A DNA stretch of 10,962 nucleotides from an uncultured Arcobacter sp. (GTDB lineage Bacteria > Campylobacterota > Campylobacteria > Campylobacterales > Arcobacteraceae), in contig CAJXWI010000034.1 in the NCBI GenBank assembly GCA_913062735.1, positions 1 to 10,962 of the forward strand, written 5' to 3'. Below are positions 5,618 through 10,962 of the stretch, in pieces (position 1 is the stretch's first letter; the number at the start of each line of letters is the position of its first letter). A program made the translations under genes and the position numbers. The notes under the pieces were generated by a model. That model saw only the letters and a list, made by a program, of their open reading frames with translations, was not told the DNA's origin and made no database searches.

Positions 5618-7063
5618 ATGAAACTTCTTCTCAATACAAAAACATTATTAATTTTCAGTGCAATCTTTTTATTGCAAACATTAGTATGGGCTAACTCATT
5701 CAATGATATTGAAAAGGCACGTAAGTTTTTACATACTTTTGAATATGATAAAGCATCAGAAATCTTACATAAAAAATCACTCGAAAACAATGCAGAATCC
5801 AAATATTTACTGAGTGCGTTATACAAGGAAGGCGTTGGAGTTAAGAAGGATAGAGTTAAAGCAAAAGAACTTATAGAAGAAACAAAAAGGATTCTAACAC
5901 ACTCAGATGTAAATGAGTTGTCATATAGCAATAAAATTCTATTGATGGAGGTTGATAGAAATAATACTCTCGACAAAAAACTAATTTTTAAAGAAGCAAA
6001 AGAAAAAGCCCTTAATGGTGATGCCAAATTTCAACTTGACTTGGGGAAGTTTTACTATAGAGGTTTTGGTGTCAAAAAAGACAAGAAAACTGCCCTAGAC
6101 TGGGTCTTGCAATCGGCAACTAACAATAATGAAAAGGCAATAGAAATAGTAATGGATGAATATCTTCGTAATAAAAGCTATGATTTATTAGTAAAGTTAT
6201 TAACTCATCCATCAAAAAAAGAGAGTCCAATTTCATTAGGTGCATTAGGATATGTGTATGATAAAGGTTTAGGAGTAGAAAAAGACGCATCTAAGGCAAT
6301 AAAGTATTATGAAAAGAGTGCATTATTAGGCCATTACAAATCACAATTTGTACGTGGTCTACGCTCTTACAATGGTAAACATGTAAAGAAAAATTTAGAT
6401 GAGGCTTTAAAATGGTTTTTAATGACACCAACTAAATATTATGATAGGTCCCAGTTTAAGATTGGAGAAATATATTATGATAAAAGAGAATATTCCAAGG
6501 CATTAGAGTGGTTTATCAAAGCTTCAAATTCTAATTGGAAGAATACTGAATTTCATCTGAAAGTTGGGACAATGTATTTCAATGGGGAAGGAACAAAAAA
6601 AGATTATAAAAAAGCTTATGATTATTTTAATAAAGCAAAAATTGACTCTATCTCAGCAAGCTATTATTTGGAATATTTATATGAATCAGGACTTGGTGTA
6701 GAAAAAGACACTACTAAAGCGAAAAAATACAATAGAAAAGTCACTAGTGATTCATTCATAAGTAAAAGTTCATTATTTGCATTGGGGAATATTGCTGCCC
6801 ATGAACTTGGAGATAAAAGCCTTAAAGCTTATAAGTTTTGGATGGCAGCCAGTTTAAGAGGACATATAGCATCATCTATGAAGTTAGTAGACTACAACAA
6901 TTATTACTATTCTGGGTTAGTTTTCATGGAAGGAACAGAGTACATTCAAGTTGACAAACTAAAAGCATTTAGTAAGCTAATGAAGGCTGCAAGAAGTGGA
7001 CAACTTATAGCTCAAGATAAGTTAGATATTTTATGTAACAAAAGTCCTTGGGCTTGTAAGTAA
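5618..7063 (+). CDS. Exported Sel1-like repeat protein
   Basis: This 481-residue protein starts with a clear signal peptide: basic MKLLLNTK, a hydrophobic core, and a probable cleavage site VWA|NS after residue 25, so it acts in the periplasm or outside. The mature part is built of Sel1-like (SLR, TPR-related) repeats with the signature GxGVxKDxxKAxxxY at about 62-88, 136-166, 206-237, 242-270, 278-303, 313-342 and 348-373. Such repeats mediate protein-protein contacts. Two cysteines near the C-terminus (C473, C480) could form a disulfide. AGGA (5609-5612) lies 5 bases before the ATG. It has its own probable promoter and is flanked by gaps, so it looks like independent cargo. The partner protein and exact role are unknown. 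Confidence 0.88.
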   Translation: MKLLLNTKTLLIFSAIFLLQTLVWANSFNDIEKARKFLHTFEYDKASEILHKKSLENNAESKYLLSALYKEGVGVKKDRVKAKELIEETKRILTHSDVNELSYSNKILLMEVDRNNTLDKKLIFKEAKEKALNGDAKFQLDLGKFYYRGFGVKKDKKTALDWVLQSATNNNEKAIEIVMDEYLRNKSYDLLVKLLTHPSKKESPISLGALGYVYDKGLGVEKDASKAIKYYEKSALLGHYKSQFVRGLRSYNGKHVKKNLDEALKWFLMTPTKYYDRSQFKIGEIYYDKREYSKALEWFIKASNSNWKNTEFHLKVGTMYFNGEGTKKDYKKAYDYFNKAKIDSISASYYLEYLYESGLGVEKDTTKAKKYNRKVTSDSFISKSSLFALGNIAAHELGDKSLKAYKFWMAASLRGHIASSMKLVDYNNYYYSGLVFMEGTEYIQVDKLKAFSKLMKAARSGQLIAQDKLDILCNKSPWACK

Positions 7064-7111
7064 AGAATATTGAAGAGTTTACAGAAAATGATTAATACTA
7101 AAGATGATGAT

Positions 7112-7139
7112 AAGGGGAGGGTTTTATATGGAAGTTTAG
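7112..7139 (+). pseudogene. Possible gene remnant: strong ribosome binding site before a 3-codon ORF
   Basis: AAGGGGAGG (7112-7120), one of the best ribosome binding sites in the window, is followed 7 bases later by ATG GAA GTT TAG (7128-7139). A longer overlapping frame of 33 codons (7088-7189) reads through the same bases. The rest of the 7064-7250 gap shows no gene, no convincing terminator and no recognisable repeat. This looks like a decayed gene start, but may be chance. Confidence 0.25.
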
Positions 7140-7250
7140 ATGTCCAATATCTGACATTCGCTGGATCTGTTATTATGGGATGTATTTAGACACCGTGTAT
7201 TAATGCCTCCAAGATAAGTACAACAATTTCCTTATTAGATTTATTTTAAC

Positions 7251-8570
7251 TCAGAATACATTTGAATTATTTTCATAATTACTAGAATCAGAGCAATCAT
7301 CCATCAATCTATAAAGTTCGTAATCTTTATTCATAATAAACTCGCATTTTTGAACATCAAAAAACAATATATTTAAATGTAACTCATCTTTTAATCTTTG
7401 TTCATCTTTTGAATTAAAGTAATTATAAGAGTTTCCATCAATATTTGAATCTTTCGGATATATCAGGTACATATAATTACACTTTTTGTATTTTGTTCCA
7501 TAAGCATATAATTGATACATATCTCCCTGGGATATACCTTGATGAGTTTTATCCTCACTTAGTATTTTCCATTTTGTATCTGCTATAATATTTCCATTAT
7601 CTATTACAATATCAGGCTTTAACAGGAATTTTGCAGTTTTTCCATCTAAATATGCTAAATGGTGAGTTTTATCTTGTCCTTTAACATTATTATGAACAAG
7701 TACTTTTTTTAAATACCTAAGAACATAACTTTCAAATAATAAATTCATATCAAATAAAAGTGCAAATGCAATATCCTTCCCTTTATACGGGGAGAACGAA
7801 TTAGCAAGAAGAAATGTTTTACACCATAGTAATATTTGTGTGTAATCTTTCATTTGGCGATTTATTTTTACTTTTGAGAAATCAGATTTAATATTATGAG
7901 ATACCTTTATATCATCAAAAACAAATAAAAATTCTCTAATTCTTTTTTTGTTATTGTTTGTTTTTGCCCTTTTATATAGATATTCAAGAGTTGTTTTTAT
8001 TAACCTATTTTCAATTCTATCACTTGTATATTCTTGATATTCGACATAGAACCTCTCTTTATGTATATAGTTCTTACTAACTTGTTCATTTATTTTTAGT
8101 TTACCTTTTAGAAATTTTAGATTATCCTCTTTAATTACATAATCAGACTTTATCCCTTTTTGCACAAGCAATGTAATCTCTTTCAAAAACATCGTTATGA
8201 AAATTTCAAGTAACGGCATTTTAGTAGATTGAAGGTTTGCCATATTAAAATCTTTAAATGGTGAATCTTTTAATGTTTTAAGCATCTTAATCAGAACTTT
8301 TTTTGTTTCTACTCCATCCTTATCAGTTTCAAGATTTAATATTTTTGGAAGTATCTCAATAGTAGTACCATCTTTAGCTTGGATAACTCCTACATAATTC
8401 TGGGCTTGTAATACTTTCCCATACCCTTTTTTTGTAGATATTTTTAAATATTGTGCAGTTTCTTCATTATCTAATACAAATCTTTCCAGCTCTTCAAAAG
8501 TTTTCGGATTTACATAGTTTTCTTTTTCTTCATATTTATATTGAAGAAACTGATACTCTTTTAATATCAT
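7251..8570 (-). CDS. mcrC: McrC-like restriction endonuclease subunit
   Basis: McrC is the nuclease partner of the McrB GTPase in McrBC systems, which cut DNA with modified cytosine. The N-terminal half carries the usual McrB-contact region, and the conserved block LLFDMNLLFESYV is at 271-283. The nuclease site is a PD-(D/E)xK fold: KPD with D320 and ADTKWK with D331 and K333, followed by a QGDMYQLYAYG helix at 348-358, all typical of McrC. The length of 439 residues is normal. The start overlaps the stop of the upstream mcrB-like gene by one base (TAATG on the minus strand), so translation is coupled. The catalytic residues are intact, but activity would need a working McrB, which is doubtful here. 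The very low GC content matches the C-terminal half of its partner. Confidence 0.92.
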   Translation of the reverse strand: MILKEYQFLQYKYEEKENYVNPKTFEELERFVLDNEETAQYLKISTKKGYGKVLQAQNYVGVIQAKDGTTIEILPKILNLETDKDGVETKKVLIKMLKTLKDSPFKDFNMANLQSTKMPLLEIFITMFLKEITLLVQKGIKSDYVIKEDNLKFLKGKLKINEQVSKNYIHKERFYVEYQEYTSDRIENRLIKTTLEYLYKRAKTNNNKKRIREFLFVFDDIKVSHNIKSDFSKVKINRQMKDYTQILLWCKTFLLANSFSPYKGKDIAFALLFDMNLLFESYVLRYLKKVLVHNNVKGQDKTHHLAYLDGKTAKFLLKPDIVIDNGNIIADTKWKILSEDKTHQGISQGDMYQLYAYGTKYKKCNYMYLIYPKDSNIDGNSYNYFNSKDEQRLKDELHLNILFFDVQKCEFIMNKDYELYRLMDDCSDSSNYENNSNVF

Positions 8571-10798
8571 TATTGTTCTTTAGAACTTTCTTCTATAGTT
8601 TTAGATTTTAAAGAATTAACATCATATATTTTTTTATAAGATAAAATATCAAAGGAACTATTTACTCTATATTCCACCTGTTCATCTTCTATATCATCAT
8701 GGTCAAATCCAATAATATCAAGCTCTTTTAAATTAACACTTTGAATAAATCGATATTGATTAATCCCTTTCTCCCATTCAGAAGCTTCACTCTTTGATAT
8801 TTGTTTAAAATGGTCACCTAAAACAATTTGTATCTTTTCCCAGTCATCATAAAAATATTCTTGAAGCAAGGGGATAATCTTATTTCTAAATATATTATTT
8901 AGCTCATCAATGTTCTTTACACTAATAAAATAGGCATGCCCAATTGTATGGTCTCTATCATATAAGTATTCTATTCGTTGATTTATAACTGTTAATAATT
9001 TTACAATATCAATATTCTCAATCACAATATTTTTTAGCAAACTTATCTGAGGCATCATTTCTGTAAATTCAAATCTTCTTCTTAATGCTGTATCCATTAA
9101 TGCGATGCTTCTATCCGCAGTATTCATTGTTCCCAAAATATATAAGTTTGAAGGTACCCCAAATTTTTCTCCACTATAAGGCAGTGTTATCTCAATTGAT
9201 TCCTTATTCTCGAGTCTCTTACTGTCCTCAATTAATGTAATTAGTTCACCAAAAATTTTGGATATATTTCCTCTATTTATCTCATCAATTATAAGTACAT
9301 AATTTTTCTTTTTTTCAGGCTCATCATTATTCCTCATATCATTTTCAAGCAATAATTTTAATAATGGTTCGTAATAAACAGAAAGACCACCTCTTAATAA
9401 ATGACATCTACCATTATAATACATCGTCTCAAGTGTTTCTACTGACAAAGTGTGGTTTGTTTGACCATCTGCTTTTTCAAATGATATTGTATTATTTGAA
9501 ACTCTAGTGATATAAAAAAACTTTTGTTTTGTATTAATTTTTAATTTATCATTTTTAATCTTATCAAGAACTCTTTCTTTAAATACAGTATTGAAATCTT
9601 GTTTTTTATTTACTTTATTTTGTAAATAATAATCTCCTAAACTTTTAAATATATTGGGATAGCCATTAACAATATATTTTTCGGTCGACGAACTCATTTT
9701 GTCAATTGCTATTTTGTCATTTAAATCATTTGTTGTACCGATTGCATGAAGATCAACAACTCTGTGAAATTTGCTAAATGAATTTCCGCGTAGCCCAAGA
9801 TTTGAAATCATAGCATTAAGTCGCTTGGAAGCATCTTTCGGCCGTAAATCAAAACACTTTTCCATTGCGTTTTTCGATTGACGAATCAAGATTGGTTGTT
9901 CATCACAACACTGAGTAATTATCGCTTCACTGCGCCAATTAATCCTATTTTTGTGTGAAAAGAGTAAAAATAAATCTCTAACCATATCTAAGCGTTTTTC
10001 TGCTTTTTGTCGTGCGGAGTGACGGTCATAAGCTTCGATATCTTTTACTTCAACCCAAACTTCAGCGTCGGTTGGTTGAAAGTGATTTTGAACAGCGACA
10101 TCCTTAACTATAGGCGGAATTTCATCGAGAACTTGTAAATCAAACGCAGGTATTGACTCACTAACGTCAGTGATCATTTTAGAAACAATAAAGTAAATTT
10201 CATAGTGATGAGATGTTACAGAAATCAAATAGAAATAATCACGTAACTCCTTTATCTCTTTTATTTCATCACCATAGAAAAAAAATTTTTGCGTTTGCTG
10301 ATATAAATGCTGTTTACTCACTCCCATGTTGATTAATGTTGAAGCAAAGCAATTAGATATTTTGACAATGTCTTTTTTGGATCCACCTTCAATATAGTCA
10401 ATTAGTAACAGCTCACATATTTCTAGATATTCTAAAGGGTCAAGAACTTTGCTCAGCACTTCAAGTCTCAATTTAGTATCAGAAACTTTAACTGACTCTC
10501 CTCTGAGAATAAATTTCTTAATCGGAGCATTTAAGAGGATTTTAGCTACAGGGTCTAAAGAAAGTGACCACTCTAATTCATCAAGAACATGTTCTAAATT
10601 TGCAGAGTCAATTACATCTATTTCAATATCTTTGATTAGCTCAATAGCTTCTCTGCATAAGAAAATTGAGTTCAATGCAGGAGGCTTGTATGTATCGAGT
10701 GTATAATCGAAAAATAACTCATCCATTTTTTGAGCAAAAAACAGTAAATTCGAGAACTGTTCTTTTTCATGCCATTCTTTAACTATCTTTAACTGCAA
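8570..10798 (-). CDS. mcrB: Chimeric McrB-like GTPase lacking Walker A
   Basis: The C-terminal half (from about residue 365) is McrB: Walker [14 protein letters not shown] near 497-509, then [19 protein letters not shown] near 555-563 (the McrB GTP-recognition motif) and ALRRRFE near 570-576. The McrB-type insert domain (KFFYITRVS...[11 protein letters not shown]) precedes Walker B. A GxxxxGK(S/T) Walker A, normally well upstream of Walker B, is absent from all 742 residues; the nearest match, GYPNIFKS, lacks the second Gly and is probably chance. Residues 1-360 are unrelated to McrB and helix-rich; a faint similarity to the long N-terminal regions of HEPN-type antiphage proteins is only an impression. 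GC samples are 43% in this head (10021-10080) but 25% (9001-9060) in the McrB part, with the step between 9660 and 9780. The TTG start is supported by AAGAAGG (10806-10812), 7 bases away. It is probably an in-frame fusion after deletion and may be inactive. Confidence 0.75.
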   Translation of the reverse strand: MQLKIVKEWHEKEQFSNLLFFAQKMDELFFDYTLDTYKPPALNSIFLCREAIELIKDIEIDVIDSANLEHVLDELEWSLSLDPVAKILLNAPIKKFILRGESVKVSDTKLRLEVLSKVLDPLEYLEICELLLIDYIEGGSKKDIVKISNCFASTLINMGVSKQHLYQQTQKFFFYGDEIKEIKELRDYFYLISVTSHHYEIYFIVSKMITDVSESIPAFDLQVLDEIPPIVKDVAVQNHFQPTDAEVWVEVKDIEAYDRHSARQKAEKRLDMVRDLFLLFSHKNRINWRSEAIITQCCDEQPILIRQSKNAMEKCFDLRPKDASKRLNAMISNLGLRGNSFSKFHRVVDLHAIGTTNDLNDKIAIDKMSSSTEKYIVNGYPNIFKSLGDYYLQNKVNKKQDFNTVFKERVLDKIKNDKLKINTKQKFFYITRVSNNTISFEKADGQTNHTLSVETLETMYYNGRCHLLRGGLSVYYEPLLKLLLENDMRNNDEPEKKKNYVLIIDEINRGNISKIFGELITLIEDSKRLENKESIEITLPYSGEKFGVPSNLYILGTMNTADRSIALMDTALRRRFEFTEMMPQISLLKNIVIENIDIVKLLTVINQRIEYLYDRDHTIGHAYFISVKNIDELNNIFRNKIIPLLQEYFYDDWEKIQIVLGDHFKQISKSEASEWEKGINQYRFIQSVNLKELDIIGFDHDDIEDEQVEYRVNSSFDILSYKKIYDVNSLKSKTIEESSKEQ

Positions 10799-10827
10799 AA
10801 TTTAACCTTCTTGGATTATGACTGGGC

Positions 10828-10884
10828 GCTTAACAATTAAGGGTTATTGCGTGGCGAAGCCGCGATTATAACCATCTGTTGAAC
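10828..10884. other. attC-like 57-bp imperfect palindrome
   Basis: On the plus strand the element starts with GCTTAAC (10828-10834, fits RYYYAAC) and ends with GTTGAAC (10878-10884, fits GTTRRRY). These outer boxes pair with one mismatch and one wobble. Inside, GGTTAT (10842-10847) pairs with ATAACC (10868-10873), and CGTGGC (10850-10855) with GCCGCG (10859-10864) around a GAA loop, with an asymmetric internal loop. Boxes, nested stem and total length match the shortest integron attC sites. The boxes fit the consensus in both directions, so orientation is unclear. No integron integrase is visible. Confidence 0.4.
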
Positions 10885-10920
10885 AGCCGCTTCTTTATAT
10901 AGGGAATTTGCTTTTTTCAT
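10837..10920 (-). CDS. 27-codon ORF upstream of the mcrB-like gene (leader or cassette tail)
   Basis: An ATG (10918-10920) is preceded by AGGGAAG (10928-10934) with 7 bases between, an excellent ribosome binding site. The frame encodes 27 residues, beginning MKKANSLYKEAA and ending AASPRNNP, with its stop inside the attC-like hairpin at 10828-10884. A weak -10 candidate, TATACA, lies at 10946-10951. It could be a leader peptide for the downstream gene, a truncated gene, or the end of an integron-type cassette ORF, which often stops within attC. I do not recognise the product. Confidence 0.4.
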   Translation of the reverse strand: MKKANSLYKEAAVQQMVIIAASPRNNP

Positions 10921-10962
10921 GATGTGACTTCCCTGTTTTATGCGGTGTATATTAAGCCCTTC

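Larger units (their letters stand above)
77..10962. mobile_element. Genomic island integrated at ssrA (one end; other end not seen)
   Basis: The island is inferred from the intact ssrA 3' end, the adjacent integrase, an AlpA-type regulator, a primase-helicase-like protein, a putative initiator with iterons, and cargo (Sel1 protein, McrBC-like genes). This order resembles satellite islands such as P4 or phage-inducible islands. No duplicate of the ssrA tail occurs elsewhere in the window, so the right boundary lies beyond 10962 or has decayed. The GC-richer stretch from about 9.7 kb onward may have a separate origin. Confidence 0.6.

Noticed and set aside
5425..6027. 200-codon minus-strand ORF across the Sel1 gene start
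   Set aside because: It is antisense to the signal peptide and first repeats of a clear coding gene, and its low-complexity Ser/Leu/Phe content is typical of a shadow frame.
10449..10706. 85-codon plus-strand ORF within the mcrB-like gene
   Set aside because: Antisense shadow with no ribosome binding site or recognisable motif.
10799..10962. Right attachment site (attR) of the island
   Set aside because: No copy of the ssrA T-arm or CCA tail is present on either strand in this stretch.

Overview
The window opens with the last 76 bases of a tmRNA gene (ssrA). A tyrosine-recombinase integrase follows directly, so almost everything after base 76 is probably one end of a genomic island inserted at the 3' end of ssrA. 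The tmRNA tail, the low GC content and the protein style suggest Campylobacterota (Sulfurimonas-, Sulfurovum- or Arcobacter-like). This is an inference from the sequence, not a search result. The other end of the island is not in the window: no second copy of the ssrA tail was found.

Bases 77-1800 form the integration module: four TGTACA sites around a good extended -10 promoter, the integrase, a small translationally coupled gene of unknown function, and a hairpin terminator. Bases 1800-5000 form a replication module read in one direction with overlapping genes: an AlpA-like regulator, a small unknown protein, a primase-helicase-like protein with an RepA-type ATPase domain, and a putative initiator. 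Immediately after the initiator stop codon come three exact 10-bp repeats spaced exactly 21 bp apart, then an AT-rich stretch and two hairpins, which looks like an iteron origin. Integrase, AlpA, primase-helicase and origin in this order resemble P4-like satellites and phage-inducible chromosomal islands. No packaging or capsid gene is visible, so a satellite, a replicating integrative element and a decayed prophage all remain possible.

Bases 5000-7250 carry a zinc-ribbon protein next to the origin and an exported Sel1-repeat protein, then about 190 bases of apparently decayed DNA.

Bases 7251-10962 are read from the minus strand and hold an McrBC-type restriction locus. McrC looks intact. 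The McrB partner is strange: its C-terminal half has Walker B, the MNTADRS motif and the arginine finger region, but no canonical Walker A is present anywhere in 742 residues. Its first ~360 residues are unrelated to McrB and are encoded by clearly more GC-rich DNA. The gene appears to be an in-frame chimera, so McrB-dependent restriction may be lost or altered. Just upstream of it lies a 57-bp imperfect palindrome with the RYYYAAC/GTTRRRY ends of an integron attC site, overlapping a 27-codon ORF with a strong ribosome binding site. The GC-richer head of the chimera may therefore have arrived as an integron-type cassette.
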